64,000 bases of DNA from Ancylobacter mangrovi (GTDB lineage Bacteria; Pseudomonadota; Alphaproteobacteria; Rhizobiales; Xanthobacteraceae): NCBI RefSeq assembly GCF_024752355.1, contig NZ_JANTHZ010000004.1, positions 248,001 through 312,000 on the forward strand, written 5' to 3'. Both the position numbers and the translations under genes were made by a program. The notes under the pieces were generated by a model. It saw only the letters and a program-made list of their open reading frames with translations, did no database searches and was not told the DNA's origin. Each line of letters starts with the position of its first letter. The stretch's first letter is position 1. Shown here piece after piece: positions 37,121-47,155 of this stretch.

Positions 37121-37851
37121 GGAAACCTCGCTCCCGCCGCGCGGGCTGCGTTTCTCGCGCGCTGGTCCTCGCCGCGCTTCTTCTCGGGATGGCGACGGGC
37201 ATGCCGGGCGGCGCTTCGGCCGAGCCGGCGCTGCACCAGCCGGCCAATGTCGGCGACGCCAAGAATGCCGCGACGCGCTACCATGACGACGGAGGCTACG
37301 GGCGCGACATCGACGCGGTGACGAAGGCCGCCGGCCGCTGGATCGCACGCCGCGCCGGCGAGGTCGCCCGGCCCGCCATGGTGTTCGACATCGACGACAC
37401 CGCGCTCAGCAACTGGCAGGTGATCGAGGACGACGATTACGGCCGTATCATCGGCGGCCCCTGCCCCGCCCTGCCGGAGCGCGCCTGCGGCTGGGCCGCC
37501 TGGGACCTTCGGGCCGGCACGCCGGCGATCGTCCAGACGCTGGCACTCTATCGCGAGGCGAAGCGGCTCGGCATCGCGGTGTTCTTCATCACCGGGCGCG
37601 GCGAGAGCCAGCGCGGCGCGACGGTCCGCAACCTCGCAGCCACCGGGTTCGGCGGCTATGACGGGCTCGCCATGGTGCCGCGCGGCGCGCATTTCGCTTC
37701 CGCCGCCGACTTCAAGGCGCCGCAGCGCGCGGCGATCGAAGCCAAGGGGTTCCGCATCATCGCCAATATCGGCGACCAGCCCTCCGACCTCGCGGGCGGC
37801 CACGCCGAGCGCCGCTTCCTGCTGCCGAACCCGTTCTACCGCATTCCCTGA
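37117..37851 (+). CDS. Secreted HAD-superfamily acid phosphatase (class B / lipoprotein e(P4)-like)
   Basis: A 244-residue protein with a Sec signal peptide (RALVLAALLLGMATGMPG, cleavage near ASA-EPAL). The HAD catalytic motif I is VFDIDDTALSNW (two aspartates), motif II is FFITGRGESQRGAT, and the C-terminal IIANIGDQPSDLAGGHAER carries motif IV. It resembles plant-type/class B acid phosphatases acting on phosphomonoesters outside the cytoplasm. It lacks an obvious lipobox. It starts within the cbbR stop codon and may be coupled to it. Possible roles are phosphate scavenging or sugar-phosphate salvage. Confidence 0.85.
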   Translation: MRKPRSRRAGCVSRALVLAALLLGMATGMPGGASAEPALHQPANVGDAKNAATRYHDDGGYGRDIDAVTKAAGRWIARRAGEVARPAMVFDIDDTALSNWQVIEDDDYGRIIGGPCPALPERACGWAAWDLRAGTPAIVQTLALYREAKRLGIAVFFITGRGESQRGATVRNLAATGFGGYDGLAMVPRGAHFASAADFKAPQRAAIEAKGFRIIANIGDQPSDLAGGHAERRFLLPNPFYRIP

Positions 37852-37857
37852 GGCGGC

Positions 37858-38184
37858 TCAGCGCCGGCCCGACACCACGGTGATCGGCGTGGTGCGCGCG
37901 ACGTGATGATGGTCCTGCGCCCGGTAGCGGATGACGGCGAGCGACTGCGCCAGCAGCTCGGCCTCGTCCACCAGCCCCATCTCCATCAGCAGGTCGAGCG
38001 CGGCGCGGGCCCAGCAATGATAATAGGCCTCGTCCGGATGGGCGTGGATCTCGCGGCTCAGCCGGTCGGCGAAGTCGCGCCATTCGAACATGCCGCTTTT
38101 GTGCAGCTCCACTACCATGGCGAAGATCTGCGCTTCCCACGGGGCGGCGAAGGCTTCGGGCGCGTCGAGCTCGGGCAGGGCCAT
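37858..38184 (-). CDS. Nitrile hydratase-type activator/accessory protein
   Basis: A 108-residue protein similar to nitrile hydratase activators, which are themselves homologous to the N-terminal half of the beta subunit. Marks are FAAPWEAQIFAMVVELHKSG, MFEWRDFADRLSREI, and YYHCWARAALDLLMEMGLV. Activators escort cobalt into the alpha subunit by subunit swapping. A HHH near the C-terminus (YRAQDHHHVAR) may take part in metal handling. It is the last gene of the four-gene operon. Shine-Dalgarno GGAGGAG precedes the ATG. Confidence 0.85.
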   Translation of the reverse strand: MALPELDAPEAFAAPWEAQIFAMVVELHKSGMFEWRDFADRLSREIHAHPDEAYYHCWARAALDLLMEMGLVDEAELLAQSLAVIRYRAQDHHHVARTTPITVVSGRR

Positions 38185-38186
38185 CG

Positions 38187-38552
38187 TCAGCGCTCCTCCG
38201 CGCCGGCCGGTTCGAGGTAGCTGTCCCACAGGTCGATGAGCAGGCTGTCGCGGGCCGGGGCCTCCTCGCCCCACAATTCGCGCATCGTGAAGCGCACCGA
38301 GTAGCAATATTCCGGCGTGCTCTCGTCGCCCAGCGCGCGGCGGTCGGGGAGCGCGTACATGCCGTGCACGCGCACGATCTCGCCGCGCTTGCCGCGGCAG
38401 TAGCGCGGCAGGCGGGTATGGGTGCGCGGATGGAGGTTGCGCGTCACCACCACCTGGCCGACCTCGTAGGGCGCGGGGTGAGGCGGCGGGTCGACGCGGG
38501 TGGTGGCGCCGACATCGAGCAGGCGGACGATCTCCTCGGGACCGTAGGTCAT
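38187..38552 (-). CDS. C-terminal half of a nitrile hydratase beta subunit, as a separate gene
   Basis: A 121-residue protein equal to the SH3-like C-terminal domain of nitrile hydratase beta: YEVGQVVVTRNLHPRTHTRL, then PRYCRGKRGEIVRVHGMYAL, then YCYSVRFTMRELWGEEA. An arginine in PRYCRGKRG corresponds to the conserved beta arginine that contacts the oxidised metal-bound cysteines. It starts at ATG 38552 inside the stop of the preceding gene, with its own GGAGG site, so it is made as a separate chain. The split matches the alpha subunit of thiocyanate hydrolase (ScnA) and one subunit of toyocamycin nitrile hydratase. Confidence 0.85.
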   Translation of the reverse strand: MTYGPEEIVRLLDVGATTRVDPPPHPAPYEVGQVVVTRNLHPRTHTRLPRYCRGKRGEIVRVHGMYALPDRRALGDESTPEYCYSVRFTMRELWGEEAPARDSLLIDLWDSYLEPAGAEER

Positions 38553-38890
38553 GAGCGCGCCTCCGCACCCGTGCCGGTGCCCGCATCCATTCGCGCGATC
38601 TCGGCGCGGTATTCGGCCGGGCTGATCACGCCCTTCTCGACCATCAGCCGGGCGACCGCGAACCACCATTGCTCGTAATAGGAACGGGTGAGGTAGCGCG
38701 AGGGCTCGAGGCGCTCGCGCGACTGGCGGAAATCCTCGTCCGTGAACAGCCCGCCGACGATGGTCGCCATGAACAGCGCGCACATGCGCCGCTCCCACTC
38801 GCTCTTGAACACCGGCTCGGTGCCGTCATAGCCGTCCGGGATGATGCGCCCGAAGCCGTCGTCGCCGCCGCAGTCGTGCACCGAGTTCAT
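38549..38890 (-). CDS. N-terminal half of a nitrile hydratase beta subunit, as a separate gene
   Basis: A 113-residue protein equal to the helical N-terminal part of nitrile hydratase beta: [36 protein letters not shown], and [20 protein letters not shown] with [10 protein letters not shown]. An arginine in this segment is the likely counterpart of the other conserved active-site beta arginine. The protein stops where the C-terminal half gene begins (ATGA). In thiocyanate hydrolase this half is ScnB. Start ATG 38890 overlaps the alpha-subunit stop and has GGAGG upstream. Confidence 0.85.
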   Translation of the reverse strand: MNSVHDCGGDDGFGRIIPDGYDGTEPVFKSEWERRMCALFMATIVGGLFTDEDFRQSRERLEPSRYLTRSYYEQWWFAVARLMVEKGVISPAEYRAEIARMDAGTGTGAEARS

Positions 38891-39561
38891 GCCGCCCCTC
38901 CGGGAGTGAGGGCCTCGCTTACGCCGATCATGCTGTCGCGGGTGACGAGGGCGGCCAGCGCGTCCTCGCTCAGCCCCTCCGTGCCCGGCGGGCGGCGCGG
39001 CAGGATCATGTAGCGGATCTCGGAATTGCTGTCCCAGACCCGGATTTCGGTCGTCTCGGGCAGGAAGGTGCCGAACTCCTCCAGCACCGAGCGCGGATCG
39101 CGCACCACCCGCGAGCGGTAGGGCATGCTCTTGTACCAGACCGGCGGCAGGCCGAGCACCGGCCAGGGATAGCAGGAGCACAGCGTGCAGACGACGAGGT
39201 TATGGACGCTGTCGGTGTTCTCGATCACCACCATGTGCTCGCCCTGCGCGCCGCTGAAGCCGAGCTCGGCGATGGCCGCGGTGGCGTCGGTCAGCAGCCG
39301 CTGCTTGTAGGCGGGATCGGCCCAGGCCCGCGCGACGACGCGTGCGCCGTTTCGCGGGCCGACTTTGTGTTCGTAATAGTCGACCACCGCGTCGAGTGCT
39401 TGCGGGTCGATCAGCCCCTTGCGCGCCAGCAATTCCTCCAGCGCCTTCACCCGCACGCCGATATCGACCGCGTCGATCGAGGTCAGCATCTCCTCGGCGG
39501 AGATGTCCCCATCCGGCCCGTGATCGTGATCATGATCGTGAGGGTGGTGATGGCCCGGCAT
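38887..39561 (-). CDS. Cobalt-type nitrile hydratase alpha subunit (or thiocyanate hydrolase gamma-like)
   Basis: A 224-residue metal-binding catalytic subunit. The claw motif is V-C125-T-L-C128-S-C130 in [20 protein letters not shown]; threonine after the first cysteine indicates a non-corrin Co(III) site rather than iron. Cys128 and Cys130 are expected to be oxidised to sulfinate and sulfenate. The N-terminus is an unusual His/Asp-rich tract ([12 protein letters not shown]) that could hold metal. The core has no long insertion before the claw and reads like a true nitrile hydratase alpha. First gene of the operon; ATG 39561 chosen, with a weak Shine-Dalgarno. Confidence 0.9.
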   Translation of the reverse strand: MPGHHHPHDHDHDHGPDGDISAEEMLTSIDAVDIGVRVKALEELLARKGLIDPQALDAVVDYYEHKVGPRNGARVVARAWADPAYKQRLLTDATAAIAELGFSGAQGEHMVVIENTDSVHNLVVCTLCSCYPWPVLGLPPVWYKSMPYRSRVVRDPRSVLEEFGTFLPETTEIRVWDSNSEIRYMILPRRPPGTEGLSEDALAALVTRDSMIGVSEALTPGGAA

Positions 39562-39838
39562 GGCGTTTTCCCGTCGATCGAGCGGCAGCGCCCGCTCAGG
39601 TGGCTCCGGCACGGTGCCGACGGAAACAAGATTCACGCCAATTCCGGCGCCCGGCAATGCCGTTCATAGGGAAAACTACGTAAATGTGCTGCCCTGCCAG
39701 CAGATAAGACGATTGGCCGCGCCGGCCGGACCGTCCGACGGTATCATGACGCTCCCGTGTCGCTAGATTGCGCAAGCGACGCTCGGGGCGGGCCTCGTTT
39801 CGTCTCAAGGCCATGCCGAGCATGAGACGGCTCTCAGA
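39562..39838. other. Gene-free gap upstream of the nitrile hydratase operon
   Basis: No gene is seen. Near the SHMT stop lies an inverted repeat CGTCTC/GAGACG (39801-39829) enclosing ATGC-TCG-GCAT, a possible 3' hairpin of the SHMT gene. The promoter of the hydratase operon must be here, but no consensus is clear. Confidence 0.4.
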
Positions 39839-41098
39839 TCAGTAGATGGGAAACCGCTCGCACAGCGCCCGCACCCGCGCGCCGACATCGGCGATCAGCG
39901 CGGCGTCGGACGGTGCCTTGACGATATCGGCGATGAAGCCGCCGATCGCCTCGAACTCGGGCGCGCCGAAGCCGCGCGCCGTGCCGGCATTGCTCGACAG
40001 GCGCAGCCCGGAAGGCGCCTCCGGCGGGCGCGGATCGAACGGGATGAGGTTCTTGTTCACCGCGAGCCCGGCCTTCTCCAGCGCCTTGGAGGCGACGTCG
40101 CCGGTGACGCCGATCCCTGTCAGGTCGACCAGCATCAGCCCGCAATCGGTTCCCCCGCCGACCAGCCGCAGCCCGGCATCGGCGAGCCGCGCCGCCAGCA
40201 CCCGGGCATTGCCCAGCACGGCGCGGTTATAGGCGGTGAATTCCGGCCGCAGCGCCTCGCCGAAGCACGCCGCCTTGCCGGCCACCGCGTGCATCATCAC
40301 CGAGCCCTGCACGCCGGGGAAGATGCCGTAATTGATGCGGTCCGACAGCGCCGCGTCGTTCCACAGCACGATGCCGCCCCGCGCGCCGCGCAGAGACTTG
40401 TAGGTGGTCGAGGTCACGACATGGGCGTGCGGGAACGGGTGCGGGTAGAGGCCGCTCGCCACCAGCCCGGCGAAATGGGCCATGTCGACCATGAACAGCG
40501 CCTCCACCTCGTCCGCGATGGCGCGCATGCCGGCGAAGTCGAGCGCGTGCGGATAGGCCGAGCCGCCGGCGACGATCAGCCGGGGCCGGTGCGCCCGCGC
40601 CAGCTCGCGCAGTTGCTCGAGCTCGATCCGCTCGCTGCCGCGGGCGACGCCATAGCGCACGACGTGGTAGTCGCGCCCGGTCAGCGTCGCGGGATGGCCG
40701 TGGCTGATATGCCCGCCCGCCGCCGTGTCCATCGACAGCAGCGTGTCGCCGAGCCCGAGCAGGCCGAGGAACACGCCGGCATTGGCGTTGGACCCGGAAT
40801 GCGGCTGGACATTCGCGAAGGCGCAGCCGAACAGCCTCTTCGCCCGTTCCACCGCCAGCGCCTCGATGGCATCGGCGAATTCGGCGCCGCCATAGTAGCG
40901 GGCGTAGGGCAGGCCCTCGACCGTCTTGTTGGTGAGCACCGAGCCCTGCGCCTCCAGCACGAGGCGCGAGACGATGTTCTCCGAGGCGATCAGCTCGATG
41001 CCGTGGCGCTCGCGCGCCAGCTCGCCGCCTATGGCGCGCGCGAGCTCGGGATCGGCCTCGAGGCCCTCGGTGAAATAGCCGGCATGGAGCGTCGACAT
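39839..41098 (-). CDS. Serine hydroxymethyltransferase paralog (GlyA family)
   Basis: A 419-residue PLP enzyme of the SHMT family. Landmarks are IELIASENIVSRLVLEAQGS, NKTVEGLPYARYYGGAEF, and VQPHSGSNANAGVF. The PLP-lysine segment VTSTTYKSLRGARGG differs from the usual TTTTHKTLRGPRGG: tyrosine replaces the histidine next to the lysine, and proline becomes alanine. These changes suggest a second, specialised copy rather than the housekeeping glyA. It may still convert serine and tetrahydrofolate to glycine, or act as an aldolase on other beta-hydroxy amino acids. It is not clearly linked to its neighbours. Confidence 0.88.
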   Translation of the reverse strand: MSTLHAGYFTEGLEADPELARAIGGELARERHGIELIASENIVSRLVLEAQGSVLTNKTVEGLPYARYYGGAEFADAIEALAVERAKRLFGCAFANVQPHSGSNANAGVFLGLLGLGDTLLSMDTAAGGHISHGHPATLTGRDYHVVRYGVARGSERIELEQLRELARAHRPRLIVAGGSAYPHALDFAGMRAIADEVEALFMVDMAHFAGLVASGLYPHPFPHAHVVTSTTYKSLRGARGGIVLWNDAALSDRINYGIFPGVQGSVMMHAVAGKAACFGEALRPEFTAYNRAVLGNARVLAARLADAGLRLVGGGTDCGLMLVDLTGIGVTGDVASKALEKAGLAVNKNLIPFDPRPPEAPSGLRLSSNAGTARGFGAPEFEAIGGFIADIVKAPSDAALIADVGARVRALCERFPIY

Positions 41099-41222
41099 GG
41101 GAAGGTCCGGACTGAAGGCCAGCGGGAGATTTCAGTCCATCCGACCGCCGGCCGCCAATTCCGGCGCCCGATCCGGCGGCGGCGCGGGGCGCGGGCCGCG
41201 CCTTGGCGCTCGGCCCCGCCGA

Positions 41223-42254
41223 TCAGCTCTTCTTGCCGGACAGCCAGGACAGCAGCGGGTTGAGCGGGCCCTTGGACTTCGGCAGCGCGTCGACCACGAT
41301 CATCTCGTCGATCTCGCCCTTCTTGAAGGCGGAGAGGAAGGTGTCGTAGTCGGCGACCGAGACGCAGCCGTTGGAATCGCCGCGCGGCCCGAGCATGTAG
41401 GTGTGCACCAGGAAGCCGTTGCGCCCGTACATCTTGCCATCGCCGACCGGGGTCATGCGCACGGCCTCGACGCCGTGGAACAGCTTCTCGCGCATGGTCA
41501 GCTTGTAGCGGTTGGGCGGCGTGGGCCCGCGCATCTTCACCGCGACGTGACGGGGATCGTCGAACTTGTCGCCATAGCCCGAATGCGCCTCGAGCTTGCG
41601 GCCGTCCGGCAGGTACACCTTGCCGGCCGAGATGTCGTAGATCGCATAGGTGTCGCCCGCGCGCGGCAGGCGGGTCGCGTCCTCCGCCTCGGGCTTGGCC
41701 ACATCAGGCTTGGCCGCCTGGGGCACCGGCGTGGCGAGATCGTCCGGCACCTCGTCTTCCGGCATCGGCGGCGGCAGCATGGCGACTTCGGCCGGCTGCT
41801 TACGCTTGGGCGGGTTCGGGGCGAGGGTCAGCGTGTCCTCGGGCTCGTCGCCGGGCATGACGCGGCCGGCGAACATCGGCTTCGCCATCGGCAGCGGCAC
41901 CGCGCTGACGGTCTCGACCACGGGCGCGCTCGCCGGCGGGGGCACCGGGGCGGCGGCCACCACGGCCGGCTGCGTCGGCGTGACCGAGGGATTGAACATC
42001 CAGCCGGTCGGCTGCGGAACTTCGCCGGAGGGATAGAAGTTACGGATATCGGTGACGGAGTAGACCGGCGCCGGCGGAGGAGCATCCTTGACCTTCGCCA
42101 TCACCGGCGGCGCCGCGGGCGTGAGCCGCAGCTCCGGGTCGACGCGGGCAGCGTCGGCCGGGGTGGGGAGGGACGTGGTCGAAACCCAGGCGACAGCCAC
42201 CGCCATGGCGACGAAGCTGGCCGAGCCGACGAGGAACGTTCCGACGAAGCGCAT
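41223..42254 (-). CDS. DUF2778 (TldE1-like) envelope protein, membrane-anchored
   Basis: A 343-residue protein with an N-terminal transmembrane or signal helix (about 5-25), a Pro/Ala-rich linker (about 30-220) and a C-terminal DUF2778 domain (about 225-335). The domain has DTYAIYDISAGKVYLPDGRK, RNGFLVHTYMLG, and SNGCVSVADYDTFLSAF with the Ser-x-Gly-Cys pattern of L,D-transpeptidase-like catalytic sites. Related domains act on peptidoglycan stems. The protein is probably a cell-wall enzyme in the periplasm. ATG 42254 (MRFVGTFLVG) is chosen because the helix starts there. Confidence 0.8.
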   Translation of the reverse strand: MRFVGTFLVGSASFVAMAVAVAWVSTTSLPTPADAARVDPELRLTPAAPPVMAKVKDAPPPAPVYSVTDIRNFYPSGEVPQPTGWMFNPSVTPTQPAVVAAAPVPPPASAPVVETVSAVPLPMAKPMFAGRVMPGDEPEDTLTLAPNPPKRKQPAEVAMLPPPMPEDEVPDDLATPVPQAAKPDVAKPEAEDATRLPRAGDTYAIYDISAGKVYLPDGRKLEAHSGYGDKFDDPRHVAVKMRGPTPPNRYKLTMREKLFHGVEAVRMTPVGDGKMYGRNGFLVHTYMLGPRGDSNGCVSVADYDTFLSAFKKGEIDEMIVVDALPKSKGPLNPLLSWLSGKKS

Positions 42255-42410
42255 GGACGTCTCTGCGTGAATCGCGATGCAGGCACGAACCGGATTCGCG
42301 GCGAAGAACCCGAACTGTACCGGCACTCACCGCATTCGAACAGGCCCTGCGCCCCGACATGATGTCGCCGGGCAACATGAGCCAACTCATACCGATTATT
42401 CCCGAATTGG

Positions 42411-42425
42411 GTAACATTTCCTTAA
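42411..42425 (-). promoter_or_regulatory. Possible CtrA-type box upstream of the DUF2778 gene
   Basis: On the minus strand the sequence TTAAGGAAATGTTAC fits TTAA-N7-TTAA with one mismatch, the core of alphaproteobacterial CtrA sites. It lies 157 bp upstream of a cell-wall gene. One short motif can arise by chance. Confidence 0.25.
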
Positions 42426-42509
42426 TGCCGCCGCCAACCCCCGGCATGTACCTATCTTGCAAGTGCGAGAACCCTGCGGGAAGCAGGTGGCGGCTGCCGC
42501 TTACCTTTT

Positions 42510-43508
42510 TCAGGCAAGCGCGGGCCGTTTCGTCGGCGGCGCCATGAAGGTCGGGGCGATGGACTCGGGCACGTGACGCGCGAGGATGGCGTCGATCGCG
42601 TGCTTCGCCTCGTCGTCGAGCGTCCAGCCCTCGACCTCGCCCGCCGGGTCGAGCTGGTGGGGATGGCGCGCGCCCCACAGGGCGATGGTCGGCCCCTGGT
42701 CGAGCACCCAGCGCACCGCCAGTGCCAGCACAGACCTGCCGTAGCGCTCGCGTGCCAGCGTCTTCAGCTCCTCGACGGCGGCGAGATAGTGGGCGAAGCG
42801 CTCGCCGCGGAATTTCGGGTCGACCTTGCGCAGGTCGTCGCCCTCGAAACGGGTCCCCGAATCCATGCGGCCCGACAGCAGCCCCCGGCAGAGTGCCCCG
42901 TAGCTCAGCACGGTAAGGCCGCTGCGCGCCGCATAGGGCAGCACGTCGGCCTCGATCTCGCGCTCGAACAGATTGTAGGGCGGCTGCACGGCGTCGAGCC
43001 GGGCCTCGGCGCGGAACGCATCCATCTGCGCGGGCGAATAGTTGCTCACCCCGATCGCGCGGATCTTGCCCTCGGCGCGCATCGCCTCGAGCACGCGCGC
43101 GGTCTCCTCGAACGGCGCCTCGAGGTCGGGCCAGTGCACCTGGTAGAGATCGATCGCGTCGGTGCGCAGGCGCCGCAGCGAGTCCTCGAGCTCGAGGCGC
43201 AGCCGCTCGGGCCGGCTGTCGCGCCACACCTTTCCGTCCTTCCAGGCGAGCCCGACCTTGGTGGCGATCTGCGCCTTGTCGCGCAGCCCGCCCTCGGCGA
43301 GCGCCTTGCCGACGATCTCCTCGGACCGGCCGAAGCCGTAGACCGGCGCGGTATCGATCAGGGTGACGCCGCGCTCGACCGCTGAGCGGATGGTGGCGAT
43401 GGCCTCGGCCTCGTCCGAGCCGCCCCACATCCAGCCGCCGATGGCCCATGTGCCGAGGCCGACGCGGGAGGTCCGGATCCCGGAGCTGCCGAGTTCGATC
43501 TGTTCCAT
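42510..43508 (-). CDS. Aldo/keto reductase
   Basis: A 332-residue TIM-barrel oxidoreductase. The family residues appear in GVTLIDTAPVYGFGRSEEIV (Asp and Tyr), ATKVGLAWKDG (Lys) and DLYQVHWPD (His), completing the Asp-Tyr-Lys-His catalytic set. IRAIGVSNYSPAQMD and the C-terminal TIALWGARHPHQLD fit the NAD(P)H-binding half. It reduces aldehydes or ketones in the cytoplasm; the substrate cannot be given. ATG 43508 has a GGGAG site. It is divergent from hsp20. Confidence 0.93.
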   Translation of the reverse strand: MEQIELGSSGIRTSRVGLGTWAIGGWMWGGSDEAEAIATIRSAVERGVTLIDTAPVYGFGRSEEIVGKALAEGGLRDKAQIATKVGLAWKDGKVWRDSRPERLRLELEDSLRRLRTDAIDLYQVHWPDLEAPFEETARVLEAMRAEGKIRAIGVSNYSPAQMDAFRAEARLDAVQPPYNLFEREIEADVLPYAARSGLTVLSYGALCRGLLSGRMDSGTRFEGDDLRKVDPKFRGERFAHYLAAVEELKTLARERYGRSVLALAVRWVLDQGPTIALWGARHPHQLDPAGEVEGWTLDDEAKHAIDAILARHVPESIAPTFMAPPTKRPALA

Positions 43509-43820
43509 GATGATGCTCCCGTTCTGGAGGGCCGCCGCATGGTCATACGTGCCGCGCTGCCAGCGGCCTTGCCGGCGGCGTCCGAGCGCACATATGGGGC
43601 CGATGAGGCCGGCGACGAGAGGGACCGGCCGCCTCGCAGTTCGTCGCGCGCCTCGCTCCGCCGGCCCCGGCCGGCAGAAGGCGAACGCCGACCGGCGAAG
43701 CCGGACCGAATACGGTCCGGCTTCGTATTCGCCCGGCGGCGGCACCGGCCCGTCTGGCGTGTGACATAAACGTCACTATATCTTGCGCGGTGGGCCCCAG
43801 GGCCTGCCCAGGAGATCCTC
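43509..43820. other. Divergent intergenic region between the aldo/keto reductase gene and hsp20
   Basis: There is no gene in this 312-bp stretch. It holds a 30-bp perfect hairpin (listed separately), an inverted repeat GTGAC-N6-GTCAC near 43760-43775 and the hsp20 ribosome-binding site AGGAG just before 43821. A heat-shock promoter or RNA thermometer would be expected here, but no consensus is certain. Confidence 0.5.
43696..43725. repeat. Perfect 13-bp inverted repeat (30-bp hairpin)
   Basis: The arms CGAAGCCGGACCG and CGGTCCGGCTTCG are perfectly complementary around a 4-nt loop. It sits about 95 bp upstream of hsp20 in a divergent gap where no terminator is needed. No T-run follows on either side. 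It could be a mobile palindromic repeat or a regulator site. Confidence 0.6.
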
Positions 43821-44243
43821 ATGAAAAAGACTGACCCCCGCGCCTGGATGTGGTCGGAAGCGCTCGACATGCTGAACCGCGCCGAGCGCATGCACCGGCA
43901 GATGTTCCGTCCCGCCGACCTGCCCGATACGGCGCCGAGGCACCACCGCGCCCCGTGCTGGGAGCCGCCAGTCGACGTGCTGGAGACCGAGCGCGAGATC
44001 CTCGTGCTCGCCGCGCTGCCGGGTGTCGATCCCGAGCGCATGACGGTGGCGATCAAGAACGGCGTGCTCACCATTGCCGGCGAGCGCGTACTTCCGGTCG
44101 AGTTCCACCGCGCCACCATCCATCGCATGGAGCTGCCGCAGGGCCGTTTCGAGCGTCAGCTCGCGCTGCCGCCCGGTCGCTACGAGGTCGCCCATCCGCG
44201 CGTCGTGAATGGCTGTCTGGCCATCGCGCTGCGCAAGGTTTGA
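43821..44243 (+). CDS. Small heat shock protein, Hsp20/alpha-crystallin family
   Basis: A 140-residue ATP-independent chaperone. The alpha-crystallin domain (about 48-138) begins WEPPVDVLETEREILVLAAL, then PGVDPERMTVAIKNGVLTI and AGERVLP, and ends with VAHPRVVNGCLAIALRKV. The N-terminal arm is short and basic, and no clear C-terminal I-x-I tail is seen. It binds unfolding proteins under stress. The lon gene follows by 13 bp, so chaperone and protease are probably co-expressed. Confidence 0.92.
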   Translation: MKKTDPRAWMWSEALDMLNRAERMHRQMFRPADLPDTAPRHHRAPCWEPPVDVLETEREILVLAALPGVDPERMTVAIKNGVLTIAGERVLPVEFHRATIHRMELPQGRFERQLALPPGRYEVAHPRVVNGCLAIALRKV

Positions 44244-44256
44244 AAGGGGGAGCACC

Positions 44257-46710
<2,454 letters not shown>

Positions 46711-46773
46711 CCGGCGCCAGCCGGGCTCGGCATTCGTCGGGCCCGGCGGCCGACATCGGTATCGTCCTCGAGA

Positions 46774-46814
46774 CGGGCGGCCCGGGTATCCCCGGTGCCG
46801 CCCGCCTCTCTTTT
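46774..46814 (+). terminator. Intrinsic terminator after lon
   Basis: A stem CGGGCGGC/GCCGCCCG with an inner CCGGG/CCCGG extension is followed by CCTCTCTTTT. It probably ends the hsp20-lon transcript. Confidence 0.7.
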
Positions 46815-47155
46815 GCCCTTGCGTCATCTCCCCCGAACGGCGGGGGGTGACGCTGAGGCCAATCGCGGCTAGACCCTAGGGCGCTCCGGCGCGAAGCGGA
46901 TTCCGTCCCGCGTCGGGAAAGCGCGTAAGAACAACGATCTGGACCATGCCCGGCGAACCCGTATTCGCCGCATGTGGCCCGGAGCCCGCCCGGCCCGGCA
47001 TCCTCCGAGGCGGACGGCGAATCGATCGGCGGGGGCTGGGGCTTGTTGGCGTTCGCAACGCATCTTCGGCGCGTTTCTCCCGCGCCCGCCCGGGGGTTTC
47101 GCGCACCCGCCCGAGCGCCGCGGCCGGCCGGCCGCGAACGGGTCCGCGCCGCGTC
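46815..47155. other. Gene-free region between lon and the phospholipase D-like gene
   Basis: No gene or clear signal is seen. The reading frame of the next gene is open back to 46946, but the translated extension is Arg/Pro/Gly-rich and unlike the family, so it is taken as noncoding leader. Confidence 0.5.

Noticed and set aside
38549-38552. Split of the nitrile hydratase beta subunit as a simple sequencing frameshift
   Set aside because: Considered because the halves are in different frames. Rejected as the first choice because the second half has its own GGAGG site and the ATGA overlap is the same coupling used elsewhere in the operon. Natural split enzymes are known.
39562-39838. Sigma-54 promoter for the nitrile hydratase operon
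   Set aside because: The nearest candidate (CTGGCAGGGCAGCACAT on the minus strand) lacks GC at the correct 10-bp spacing.
41099-41222. Glycine or SAM/THF-type riboswitch upstream of the SHMT paralog
   Set aside because: The gap is short and shows no conserved riboswitch core that I can recognise.
43760-43820. ROSE or fourU RNA thermometer in the hsp20 leader
   Set aside because: The leader has a G+C-rich fold near the ribosome-binding site but no clear ROSE anti-Shine-Dalgarno element or UUUU run, so it is not called.
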